DNA of 64,000 nt from Treponema sp. Marseille-Q4130 (GTDB lineage: Bacteria > Spirochaetota > Spirochaetia > Treponematales > Treponemataceae): NCBI RefSeq assembly GCF_014334325.1, contig NZ_JACSET010000004.1, positions 1-64,000 on the forward strand, read 5' to 3'. Below the pieces are notes generated by a model. The model was not told the origin of the DNA and ran no database searches. It saw only the letters and a program-made list of their open reading frames with translations. Below are positions 11,977 to 19,966 of this stretch, piece by piece. The stretch's first letter is position 1. The number at the start of each line of letters is the position of its first letter. The translations under genes and the position numbers were made by a program.

Positions 11977-13097
11977 CGTCTCCGCCGCCTTCCATCGGAA
12001 GACCTTTCCACCGGGCAATGAGGAACGCGTCCATAAATTGATCGATGTCGCCGTCCATAACCGCTTGAATATTGCCCGACTCGCACTTCGTGCGGTGATC
12101 TTTGACCATCGTGTACGGCTGGAACACATAGGAGCGGATTTGATTGCCCCATGATATGTCTTTTTTTTCGCCGCTGTATTTGGAATTCTCTTTTTCTCTT
12201 TGTTCGCGGTAATATTCGTACAAACGCGAACGAAGAATATTCATCGCAATTTCGCGGTTCATCAGCTGACTGCGTTCGCTCTGACACGCGACGACAATGC
12301 CCGTCGGAATATGCGTAAAGCGCACGGCCGATTCGGTTTTATTGACGTGCTGTCCGCCCTTGCCGCCCGCGCGGTATGTGTCCACGCGGAGGTCTTCCGG
12401 ACGGATATTCACTTCGATCGTATCGTCGAGAACGGGATACACGTACACCGACGAAAAAGACGTATGCCTTCTCGCGTTCGCGTCAAAAGGACTGATGCGC
12501 ACAAGGCGGTGAATTCCCGCTTCGCACTTCAAATAGCCGTACGCGTAATCGCCGGAAATCTGCATCGTAATCGATTTGAGTCCGCCCTCCGCTTCTTCCT
12601 GATCGACGATTTCGATTTTAAATCCGTGCCGCTCGGCCCACCTCGTATACATACGGCTCAGCATAAAAGTCCAGTCTTCCGCTTCCGTTCCTCCGGCTCC
12701 CGCGTGGATCGAAAGGAAGGCATCGTTCGGATCGACTTCGCCCGAAAGCAGATTCAAGATGTTGAGCTTTTCGAACTCCGCTTTGGTGTCGCCGTACATC
12801 TGCTGCGCTTCCGCTTCTTCATCCGCACCGCCGCTTTCTTCGGCGAGTTCCAACATCGCTTCCAAATCGTCCTGTTTTTTCAATAAGGCGCGCCACGGCT
12901 CGACACGGTTTTTCAAGCGTTTGATTTCATTCATAACGATGCCGGCTTTTTCGCTGTCGTCCCAAAAGCCGAGAGCGGCGGTGAGCGCTTCCTTTTCGGC
13001 GATCTTTTTATCTATACTCGCAGCGTCAAAGACGCCCCCAAACATTCATGATATCTTCGCGAAGAGCTGAAACGGGCATTTTTAAATCTTCAATCAT
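11960..13097 (-). CDS. prfB: Peptide chain release factor 2, with programmed +1 frameshift
   Basis: Class-1 release factor for UAA/UGA. The start is ATG 13097 (MIEDLKMPVSAL...) with GGAG about 7 nt upstream. This frame hits UGA at 13028-13026 after 23 codons. Slipping +1 at CTT-TGA-C continues into the main frame for 355 more residues, giving about 378 aa. The body has the RF2-type recognition segment SPFDANARRHTSF and the catalytic GGQ (RAGGKGGQHVNKTESAVR). An ATG in the second frame just upstream of the slip would give a truncated product and is unlikely to be the real start. First gene of the ten-gene minus-strand run. Confidence 0.95.
13025..13038 (-). promoter_or_regulatory. RF2 programmed +1 frameshift site
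   Basis: On the minus strand the sequence reads GGGGG-CGT-CTT-TGA-C. This is the classic arrangement: an internal Shine-Dalgarno-like G-run, a three-base spacer, the slippery CUU, the UGA stop and a following C. RF2 scarcity would favour slipping, which makes RF2 synthesis autoregulated. Confidence 0.93.
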
Positions 13098-13204
13098 ATC
13101 GACACTCCAAAATTAATAATCGCATTTCAAACCGATAATCGTCAACAGTAAAAATTAACAATCGACATCCGGATTAATAATATCGTTTTCCGAAATTACA
13201 ATCT

Positions 13205-13525
13205 TCAGGAATTTTCTTTCGACATATTTGCACCGGCTTCGTTTTCCGCATCGTCCGCCTTTAATAGACATCTCCGCCACTTCTTGCGCCGGAGCTCCGT
13301 TATGGAAAACATCCCTTGCATCGGATACTGATACATACGCACCGTGTCATAGTAATTCGTCACGCGGTCGATTTCCCGCTTGAGCTGCGAAAGCTGCATG
13401 ACGCCGATATCCGCGCTTTCCCAGCACGCGCGCTGTACTTTGCGAAAGCCGTAATGAGCGAGCACCGAAGCGAGCGACTGAGCCGTATCGACTCCGCCCG
13501 GATCGAGAACAACCGACACGAACAT
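13205..13525 (-). CDS. Small Cas2-like (ferredoxin-fold) protein, standalone
   Basis: 106 aa. The order of elements resembles Cas2/VapD-type proteins: a first strand ending in aspartate (MFVSVVLDPGG, D8); a helix leading to YGFRKVQRACWES; a helix QLSQLKREIDRVTNYYDTVRMYQYPM with the D-x-VR-hydrophobic-Y pattern seen before Cas2 strand 4; and a basic tail (RRKKWRRCLL). No cas1 gene or CRISPR repeats are visible nearby. It sits just upstream of the prfB operon on the same strand. The family assignment is from pattern only; it may be a non-CRISPR relative. Confidence 0.6.
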   Translation of the reverse strand: MFVSVVLDPGGVDTAQSLASVLAHYGFRKVQRACWESADIGVMQLSQLKREIDRVTNYYDTVRMYQYPMQGMFSITELRRKKWRRCLLKADDAENEAGANMSKENS

Positions 13526-13572
13526 ATCGTATAAGCATAAAAGAAAGAACGAATTATGTCAAAGGGAGTGCA

Positions 13573-14455
13573 TGCGAATCACGGAAATCAATTTTACCCG
13601 AAGACTGTTTAAAAAGTTGCTCCTGTGGTAAAATGAGCGCATGAGGTGGGAAACATTAGAAGATGCACTTGCAGTGCTGGAGACAGAACGGGAATACGAC
13701 GGGTATTTTTGCAGCGTACAAGATGCGGTTATCATCGTGATTCTGGGAAGCCTGTGCGATTTGCAAAACGTAAAGAAAATCCACGAGGAGGCAACGACCG
13801 AACATGTCAGAACATTCTTAGCAGAAACGTTCGGAATCAAACGGATACCGTGCTATTGGTGGCTGTTAAGCCTGCTTGCAATCATACGGCCGGAATCACT
13901 GAATGAGTGTATGAAACAATGGGTTGCTTCGGTTGTACCGGATCTTGCAGCAAAACTTGAGACGGAAGAGGAAGAACAAAACAAGAAGAAAAAGAAGCAG
14001 CCGTTGACGATAGCCATAGACAGAAAAGCTATCCGCTCAACGGGAATGTGGGCTGGCAACCGGGCGGCAGAACATGGCCGGCGCTTAAATGTATTGGAGC
14101 GATACATACGCGATTTGAGACGAGCAAAGGTGTAACGGAAGAATGGCATTATTATATTTCAAGTAAAGCGTTACGAGCGGAAGAGCTGCTCCATCATGCA
14201 AGAGAGGAATGGTCGGTAGAAACGATGCATTGGTTGTTGGGTGTACATTTTGATGAGGACAGATGCAGGGTGCAGAGTAAGAACATACAGCAGAATCTCA
14301 ATATGCTGCACAAATGTGCGCTTAACATAATTCGCATACATAAGCGTGAGACACAATCGAAGCTGCCGTTGAACGGCATTATGTTCCGCGCTCTTATGAA
14401 TCCTCAAACGTTATTACCCCTTTTAGGCAAAAATTGATTTCCGTGTACTCGTATT
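13573..14455. mobile_element. Degenerate ISAs1-family insertion sequence
   Basis: Encloses a broken ISAs1-type transposase. A perfect 16-bp inverted repeat, CACGGAAATCAATTTT at 13580-13595 and its complement at 14430-14445, marks plausible ends. Similarity continues a few bases outward with one gap. A weaker second pair (CTGTTTAAAAAG near 13604 and its degenerate complement near 14490) also exists, so the exact ends are uncertain. No target duplication was recognised. Confidence 0.6.
13641..14437 (+). pseudogene. ISAs1-family transposase, internally deleted and frameshifted
   Basis: The first part (13641 to about 14090) gives the N-terminal region ending in LTIAIDRKAIRSTG, the segment carrying the first catalytic aspartate in this family. 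The second part, in another frame (from about 14048 to 14437), gives WPALKCIGAI, EEWHYYISS and REEWSVETMHWLLGVHFDED, matching the family C-terminus. About 110 residues between them, including the middle aspartate region, are missing compared with the usual 370 or so. The deletion junction lies near 14050-14090 and changes frame. It cannot encode an active transposase. Confidence 0.85.
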
Positions 14456-14551
14456 TCTTTATCTTATATGGATTTATTTACATACGAAATGGCTCTAAAC
14501 ACTATCACAGACACATCGATTTCCGCTTTTTTCGCCTGAATGTACCGTGAT

Positions 14552-15523
14552 TCAAATATATTGCAGATATTTTACGCTTAAAAGCGCGCCTACGAGTACG
14601 GCATCATCCATAAATATACTCGGAACGATTTTATACGTGCCCGCGTTTGCGATAAATTCGTATTTCCGCATAGCGGCTCGGATCCTATCGAACAGTATAT
14701 CGCCCATCTTTGCAACACCGCCGCCTATAGCGATCGTATCCGCACCGCTGCACGCAAGTACGTTCGCGAGTCCGAGCGCAAACGAATCCGCAATCGCGTC
14801 GAGCTCGCGGATACAAAAAGAATCGCCCGCGTTGACGCCGTTTTCAAGATCGAAACAGGTGAGCGGACGCCCCAAGCTTTTAAGATAAGGTGATGACGCC
14901 GCATAATCAAAACGGTTCAGCCTCTCTTCGATGCTTTTCCCCGAACAGATTTTTTCGAGCCGGATACTTTTGCCGGCAGAACTGTGGGTTCCCGTATTGC
15001 CGCCTGTGCGGTCGGCCGTCCAATCGGGAACCCACGTGTTGCCGAGATAAAAAGCGCCCCTGCCCGTACCGTTAAAAAATTTTTTATGAATAAATAAACT
15101 GCCGCCGATACCGGTGCCTATATTCGTATAAAAAAAGCAAGGGGAACCCGCACCTGCGCCTTTGTACAATTCGGCCATGCCTCCGGCAGCAGTGTCGTTC
15201 AGGACGAGCGTTTCTTTGTGAAAGGTATCGCAAAACCATTGCGTTATCGAAAAATCATCCCAGCCGGGAACCTGTATGGAACAAATCGCACGACCGTTTA
15301 CGGTATCGAAGGGACCGCCGAAGCCTACACAAATTTTATTAATGCTGCATTCGGCGCTTTCGAGCATAGTCGATACGTTCGACGTAAGCCAATCGAGAAT
15401 GTCGGCTGAACCGCGCTTCATTTCGAGTTTTACGGAACGCTTGTCGATGATATCGCCTTCTTCGCTTCCGACGGCGATCTGCTGCTTCGTTCCGCCGATT
15501 TCGACGGCAAGACGGTATTCCAT
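14552..15523 (-). CDS. ROK-family sugar kinase lacking the zinc motif
   Basis: 323-aa ROK-fold protein. It has the phosphate-binding loop EIGGTKQQIAVG near residue 8, LNDTAAGGMAE and GTGIGGSL of the ATP site, and GADTIAIGGGV near the C-terminus. The usual ROK stretch GELGH...CxCGxxGC is absent; the region reads AFYLGNTWVPDW and later LEKICSGKSIE. This is unlike AlsK from the same cluster. It follows rpiB by 22 nt and probably shares its promoter. It may be a sugar kinase of altered specificity or a ROK protein with a regulatory role; the substrate is unknown. Confidence 0.8.
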   Translation of the reverse strand: MEYRLAVEIGGTKQQIAVGSEEGDIIDKRSVKLEMKRGSADILDWLTSNVSTMLESAECSINKICVGFGGPFDTVNGRAICSIQVPGWDDFSITQWFCDTFHKETLVLNDTAAGGMAELYKGAGAGSPCFFYTNIGTGIGGSLFIHKKFFNGTGRGAFYLGNTWVPDWTADRTGGNTGTHSSAGKSIRLEKICSGKSIEERLNRFDYAASSPYLKSLGRPLTCFDLENGVNAGDSFCIRELDAIADSFALGLANVLACSGADTIAIGGGVAKMGDILFDRIRAAMRKYEFIANAGTYKIVPSIFMDDAVLVGALLSVKYLQYI

Positions 15524-15545
15524 TCTTATAAATCGTGTATTCGCG

Positions 15546-15998
15546 TTATTTGCAGTATTTTTTTTCTATGTCCGAAATCATCCGCACGCGCTCGGCGTGC
15601 CGGCCGCCTTCGAACTTCGCATCGAAAAAAGAGTCGACGATCATCTTTGCCAATTCCGACCCGACGACACGCGCGCCCATCGCGATGATATTCGCGTCGT
15701 TGTGCTCGACGGTGAGCTTTGCCGTGTACGGTTCGCTGCACACCGCCGCTCTGATGCCCGGCACTTTGTTTGCTGCAAGCGAAATACCGACGCCTGTTCC
15801 GCAGATGAGCACGCCTTTTTCGACTTCATTCGATTTTATCGCTTCGGCAACTTTCAAACCGAAGTCGGGATAATTCACTCTCACATTCGGATCGGACGCG
15901 CCGTAATCGACACATTCGAATCCTCGCTTTTGCAGGTGTTCCATTAAAATACGTTTCAATTCGATCGCCGTGTGATCGCATCCGAAACCGACTTTCAT
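15546..15998 (-). CDS. rpiB: Ribose/allose-6-phosphate isomerase RpiB
   Basis: 150 aa, the usual RpiB/LacAB length. Family motifs are the N-terminal GCDHTAIELK, the catalytic cysteine loop LICGTGVGISLAANKVPGIRAA, EHNDANIIAMGAR and GGRHAERV. In E. coli RpiB interconverts ribose-5-P/ribulose-5-P and also allose-6-P/allulose-6-P. Beside alsE and alsK, the allose-6-P step is the probable main role here (inference). It has its own promoter at 16025-16053 and GGGAGG upstream of the ATG, and is separated from alsB by a terminator-like hairpin. Confidence 0.93.
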   Translation of the reverse strand: MKVGFGCDHTAIELKRILMEHLQKRGFECVDYGASDPNVRVNYPDFGLKVAEAIKSNEVEKGVLICGTGVGISLAANKVPGIRAAVCSEPYTAKLTVEHNDANIIAMGARVVGSELAKMIVDSFFDAKFEGGRHAERVRMISDIEKKYCK

Positions 15999-16024
15999 AT
16001 ACGCATCCTCCCGGTAATTGTTTT

Positions 16025-16053
16025 ATTATAGCGAATCTATATCTCTCATACAA
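16025..16053 (-). promoter_or_regulatory. Promoter of rpiB
   Basis: Minus strand: TTGTAT (16048-16053), 17-nt spacer, TATAAT (16025-16030). The predicted start is about 20 nt before the rpiB ATG. It lies downstream of the alsB hairpin, so rpiB and the second ROK gene can be expressed independently. Confidence 0.7.
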
Positions 16054-16130
16054 TCGACAAATCATACCGTTCACCGCAATGACTTCGGAAACGGTATCGG
16101 AAATCAGGCTGTGTTTCCGGCTTACAACAA

Positions 16131-16160
16131 GAGCCTGCCCGCACTTTGTCGGACAGGCTC
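16131..16160 (-). terminator. Terminator or attenuator hairpin after alsB
   Basis: Stem GAGCCTGtCCG / CGGgCAGGCTC with an 8-nt loop. On the minus strand it is followed by TTGTTGT. It lies 57 nt beyond the alsB stop and before the rpiB promoter. A smaller ACGGT/ACCGT dyad sits between alsB and this hairpin. Confidence 0.65.
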
Positions 16161-16216
16161 TCGGTACGGTTTAAAATACCGTGACGCCTTGATTATTCAG
16201 CAAAATGCCGGACGAT

Positions 16217-17185
16217 TTATTTTAAAAACGATTTGACATTATCTTTCGTAATCAAAACCGATTCGACGGGCGTTTTCGCAGGGATTTTGCCGACGACGCC
16301 TTTCGTACCGTTTTGTACCGCTTTTACGAGCAGATTAAAACTCGTCGCGCCGATCTGAGCCGAGTCTTGAGCGACGGTCGCACTCAGCTGTCCGTTTGCA
16401 ACCGAACGCACGGCTTCGCTGTCGCCGTCCGTTCCGACGACCATGATTTTGCCGAGCTTATTTGCGTTTATGACTGCCTGCACGACGCCGAGCGCCATAC
16501 CGTCGTTGCACGCGTAGATACCGGCGAGGTCGGGGTTTTGCTGAATGTACGTCGTTGCGACATCGAGCGCCGTCTGGCGATCCCAATCGGCCGCCTGGCT
16601 TCCCACGATATTCAATTTGCCTGCGGTAAACGCCGCGCGTGCGCCGTTCTTTCTGTCTTCGCTCGATTGGTTTCCCGATTTGCCTTCGATGATCAGCACT
16701 TTCGCTCCGGCAGGAACGTTTTTGACGATATATTCCGCGCCTTTTTTTCCGACCGCGACGTTGTCCGTTGCGACGTATGCGACACAGGCGCCTTTGTTGT
16801 TGGCGAGTTCTTTTTCATTGAACATTTCGTCGATGTTTACGATCGTGATCCCCTTTGCCGTCGCTTTGCCGATGCCTGACAATACGTTTACGCCGGAAAG
16901 CGGAGCTATGCCGATACCTTTGTATCCGCGGTTGATGCACTGTTCGAGGATCGAAAGCTGACCTTCCAGATCGTCTTCCGACTGCGCCGAATACAGATCG
17001 ACTTTTATGCCGAGCTTTGCGGATTCGGCTTCCACGCCCTTCCACATCTTTACCCAAAAGTCGCTCGCTTGCGTTTTAAGGATAACCGCGTAATCGGCGC
17101 GTTCCTGATTTTCGTTCGAGCCGTTTGCGGCCGCAAACGACACGGCGATCAGAGCCGCCGCAAAAAAAGCCGTTAATTTTTTCAT
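16217..17185 (-). CDS. alsB: D-allose-binding periplasmic protein
   Basis: 322-aa solute-binding protein of the RbsB/AlsB group. A signal peptide (MKKLTAFFAAALIAVSFAAA) is followed by DYAVILKTQASDFWVKMWKG. The segments IEGKSGNQSSEDRKNGA, PADWDR-like ADWDRQTALDVAT, VVGTDGDSEAVRS, TVAQDSAQIGAT and VESVLITKD match E. coli AlsB as I remember it, more closely than ribose-binding protein. ATG 17185 has AGGAGG at ideal spacing; the longer frame to 17215 is not needed. It is the last gene of the main als transcript. Whether the mature protein is tethered is not clear; no lipobox is seen. Confidence 0.88.
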   Translation of the reverse strand: MKKLTAFFAAALIAVSFAAANGSNENQERADYAVILKTQASDFWVKMWKGVEAESAKLGIKVDLYSAQSEDDLEGQLSILEQCINRGYKGIGIAPLSGVNVLSGIGKATAKGITIVNIDEMFNEKELANNKGACVAYVATDNVAVGKKGAEYIVKNVPAGAKVLIIEGKSGNQSSEDRKNGARAAFTAGKLNIVGSQAADWDRQTALDVATTYIQQNPDLAGIYACNDGMALGVVQAVINANKLGKIMVVGTDGDSEAVRSVANGQLSATVAQDSAQIGATSFNLLVKAVQNGTKGVVGKIPAKTPVESVLITKDNVKSFLK

Positions 17186-17199
17186 ATAACCTCCTAACT

Positions 17200-17255
17200 G
17201 CATTTCGAGATACACGGCAGCGGCGATATTCCCCGACGTTGCCGTATATCACATT
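17200..17255 (-). other. Imperfect hairpin between alsK and alsB
   Basis: The 85-nt gap between alsK and alsB holds an imperfect dyad of ACGGCAGCG and CGTTGCCGT type around 17213-17245. It could stabilise the alsB message or modulate its level relative to alsK. There is no clear U-tract. Confidence 0.35.
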
Positions 17256-17270
17256 TTATATTTTTAAAGT

Positions 17271-18191
17271 TCACACGAACTTTAAATTACTCTTTAATTT
17301 TTCAAACGCAAGCAGCGCGCCTCCTCTTACGCCACTTTCCTGCGTATGCTCAGGGTAAATAAATTCGATATTGTCATGCGGATACGGAGAACGTATATGC
17401 CGGCGCATAAAGGTCATAAGCGTTTCCGTCGGAAACCCCCGCATCGCAAGCACACCGCCTGAAAGGATCACGTAATCGGGATCGATGATATTGATTTCCG
17501 TTGCGATGACATATGCAAGTGTTTTTAAAAAATCCTGCACGAGAGGGTGATCGCACTTCTTAACAAAAATTTCTTTTATATCGATTTCGGGGAAATTCTC
17601 TTTGCACATTTTTTCAAGGTATCGTCCCGATGCGACCGTTTCCGAACAGCCGATATTTCCGCAGCCGCAGACGGCCTGTGATCCGAGCATCGGAATATGT
17701 CCCAATTCTCCCGCGACGCCGTTTTTCCCCGTGTAAAATCCGCCGTTGATATACAGCGCGTTTCCGATACCGGTTCCGACATAGATACCGATAATATTTT
17801 TTTCTTTTGCTTCATCGAGCTTGTATTCCCGGATGTCGTTGTTCAAGAGGTAATTTACATCCCTGTCGATAAACACGGGAAGCCGTAAACGCTCGTGCAG
17901 AATCCCGCCCAAATCGATATTGTTTAAGCCCGGTAAATTCGGCGTCGAATAGATAAAGCTTTTGTTTTTGCTGACCGAAGACGGCACGCCGATCGCGACG
18001 GCGCGGCAGCTTTTTTGCAAATCGTGCTGCCGTATATATGCGGCGATTTTTTGTTCCAAGTCGGAAACGATATCTTCTTTTACGACCGCACCGATGAATT
18101 TTTTTTCGAATCCGAAAATCGTTCCCGCTTCATCGACGTACCCGATCCGTAAATTCGTTCCGCCTATATCGATGCCGATGACCGTATCCAT
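17271..18191 (-). CDS. alsK: D-allose kinase (ROK family)
   Basis: 306 aa. Makes allose-6-phosphate from incoming D-allose using ATP. ROK motifs are intact: DIGGTNLRIGYV near 8, the catalytic segment IDRDVNYLL, VGTGIGNALYING, GVAGELGHIPM, the zinc motif CGCGNIGC and DYVILSGGV. STPNLPGLNNIDL, SRDVN-like RDVN and ATEINIIDPD resemble E. coli AlsK rather than glucokinases. The ATG directly follows the alsE stop (TAAATG), so the two are translationally linked. It is one of two ROK genes here and the one with all expected catalytic and zinc residues. Confidence 0.87.
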   Translation of the reverse strand: MDTVIGIDIGGTNLRIGYVDEAGTIFGFEKKFIGAVVKEDIVSDLEQKIAAYIRQHDLQKSCRAVAIGVPSSVSKNKSFIYSTPNLPGLNNIDLGGILHERLRLPVFIDRDVNYLLNNDIREYKLDEAKEKNIIGIYVGTGIGNALYINGGFYTGKNGVAGELGHIPMLGSQAVCGCGNIGCSETVASGRYLEKMCKENFPEIDIKEIFVKKCDHPLVQDFLKTLAYVIATEINIIDPDYVILSGGVLAMRGFPTETLMTFMRRHIRSPYPHDNIEFIYPEHTQESGVRGGALLAFEKLKSNLKFV

Positions 18192-18875
18192 TTACGCTTT
18201 GCACCCCGTCTCTTTATAAAAAGCATCCGTCATGATATCCCACGCTTTTGCCAAATCGGGATCGTTGTTGAAAAGCCCCGATGAGCCGACGATGTATACT
18301 TCCGCACCCGCGTCGTACAGCCGTTTAAAAGTTTTCGAATTGCACGAACCGTCCACTTCTATGAGATACGAATATCCTTTTTCGGCTTTTAAATTTTTAA
18401 GCTCCGTTATTTTGGGAAGCACTTCAGGAATAAACGGCTGTCCGGCAAATCCCGGATCGACGCTCATCACCGTGATTTTATCGAGCCGATGAATGTAGGG
18501 CAGCAGTACGGAAACGGGAGTCGCGGGATTGATCGCAACGCCCGCCTTGCACTTATGCGAATGAATCATGTCGATGATCCGAAACGCTTGGGCGTTAATG
18601 GTTTCCGCATGCGGCACGATGTAGTCGGCTCCGGCTTTTGCAAGAGCGGCGACGAAGTCTTCGGGGTTCGTCACCATGAGATGACAGTCGATCGGCAGTT
18701 TGCACGCAGCACGGATCGATTCCACGAAAAACGGCGAGAGCGTAATATTTTTTACATAGTGTCCGTCCATGATATCGACATGAACCAAATCAGCTTTTTC
18801 GTTGATGATTTCAAGCTGCGCTTTCAATTCCATGAGATTCATACACATGAGCGACGGATTGAATAAGACTTTCAT
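18192..18875 (-). CDS. alsE: D-allulose-6-phosphate 3-epimerase
   Basis: 227-aa TIM-barrel epimerase of the Rpe/AlsE family, converting allulose-6-P to fructose-6-P. PSLMCMNLMELK, HVDIMDGHYVKNITLSPFFV, DCHLMVTNPEDF, HAETINAQAFRIID, SVDPGFAGQPFIPEVL, EVDGSCN and SSGLFN track E. coli AlsE from memory. Ribulose-phosphate epimerases usually read PNIT-G and GVNPGF-type segments in these places. Metal ligands (H-x-D-x-M-D-G-H, CHLMV) are present. ATG 18875 has GGAGG just upstream; the frame continues open to 19391 only as antisense of alsC. Confidence 0.88.
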   Translation of the reverse strand: MKVLFNPSLMCMNLMELKAQLEIINEKADLVHVDIMDGHYVKNITLSPFFVESIRAACKLPIDCHLMVTNPEDFVAALAKAGADYIVPHAETINAQAFRIIDMIHSHKCKAGVAINPATPVSVLLPYIHRLDKITVMSVDPGFAGQPFIPEVLPKITELKNLKAEKGYSYLIEVDGSCNSKTFKRLYDAGAEVYIVGSSGLFNNDPDLAKAWDIMTDAFYKETGCKA

Positions 18876-18964
18876 ATTTCCTCCAATAAAAACATCGAAT
18901 AAAAATTGTACGCTGCCGGTTTTCTTTATATTTTTACAGCCGTGCTTTCCGTCCGCTTTACGGT

Positions 18965-19939
18965 CTATCGGTTGTTTTTCGAGCCGACAAAATGATCTAT
19001 CGTCACCGCGATGATGATCAGCATACCCATGACGATTTTTTGATAGCTGCTCGGAATCGTCAGCGCGGTCATTCCGTAATTGATCACGCCGATGATCAAA
19101 CCGCCGATTACGACGCCGAGCACTTTTCCCTTGCCGCCGAAAAAACTCGTTCCGCCGATAATTGCAGCGGCGATCGCGTAGGTTTCGTATCCCGTTCCGG
19201 CCGTCGGAGCTGCAGCGCCGAGCCTTCCGAGCAGTACGATACCCGCAATGCCGGAGCAGGTACCGGAAATCATAAATACGATGAGACGGTGCAGATCGAC
19301 GTTGACGCCTGAAAACCATGCGCTCTGTATGTCGCCGCCGAGCGCGTAAATATTTCTGCCGGCTTTCGTCTTTGTGGTAAAAAACCAGCAAAAGAGCGCG
19401 ACGACGAGCGCGATGACGACCGGTACCGGTACAAAGAGAAGACTCGCATTCATCAGCGTACTGAAAGAAGCCGGAAAGCCGAACACGTTTCTCGAATTCG
19501 ATACGACGAGCATGATGCCGAAAAAGATCGATTGAGTGCCGAGCGTGATGATAAACGGATGCAGCCCCGTTTTATTGACGAGTGTACCGTTGATCCATCC
19601 GATCGCAGTCCCTGCAAGTATGCACACGAAGATCGCCGCTCCTACGGGTATCCCTGCGACCATGAGTTTTGCCGCGATCATGCCTGTCAATCCGGCAACT
19701 GCGCCGACCGACAGATCGATGCCCGCAATCAAAATCGCAAAAAATTCTCCGAGACTTAATAATATGTTTACCGCGCTTTGCCGCAAAATCTGTACGATGC
19801 TCGACGGAGTAAATACTGCGCTCGGTTTTATAATCGTCAGGATTATAATCAAAAGCAAAAATATTCCGATCGTGCCGTACCGCTGCCACAGCATTTTAAA
19901 ATGCTGCAAAGACTTTTCGTTTTTCGTATTGTCTTTCAT
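18965..19939 (-). CDS. alsC: D-allose ABC transporter permease
   Basis: 324-aa RbsC/AlsC-type permease with about nine to ten membrane segments. The family signature GEFFAILIAGIDLSVGAVAGLTG lies near residues 65-90, and AAAIIGGTSFFGGKGKVLG lies in the C-terminal half. ATG 19939 was chosen because GGGAG lies about 9 nt upstream; GTG 19960 is an in-frame alternative. It pairs with AlsA (ATPase) and AlsB (binding protein). Confidence 0.9.
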   Translation of the reverse strand: MKDNTKNEKSLQHFKMLWQRYGTIGIFLLLIIILTIIKPSAVFTPSSIVQILRQSAVNILLSLGEFFAILIAGIDLSVGAVAGLTGMIAAKLMVAGIPVGAAIFVCILAGTAIGWINGTLVNKTGLHPFIITLGTQSIFFGIMLVVSNSRNVFGFPASFSTLMNASLLFVPVPVVIALVVALFCWFFTTKTKAGRNIYALGGDIQSAWFSGVNVDLHRLIVFMISGTCSGIAGIVLLGRLGAAAPTAGTGYETYAIAAAIIGGTSFFGGKGKVLGVVIGGLIIGVINYGMTALTIPSSYQKIVMGMLIIIAVTIDHFVGSKNNR

Positions 19940-19966
19940 ATTGTATGCTCCCTTATGCACCTTGTA

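Noticed and set aside
13205-14455. A CRISPR-Cas locus next to the Cas2-like gene
   Set aside because: No direct repeats with spacers and no cas1 or effector genes are visible on either side.
13604-14505. CTGTTTAAAAAG near 13604 and its degenerate complement near 14490 as the IS ends
   Set aside because: Only about 9 of 13 positions match, while the pair at 13580-13595 and 14430-14445 matches perfectly over 16 bp.
18192-18875. Ribulose-5-phosphate 3-epimerase (rpe)
   Set aside because: Several segments follow AlsE rather than Rpe, and every neighbour belongs to an allose pathway; Rpe activity is not excluded.
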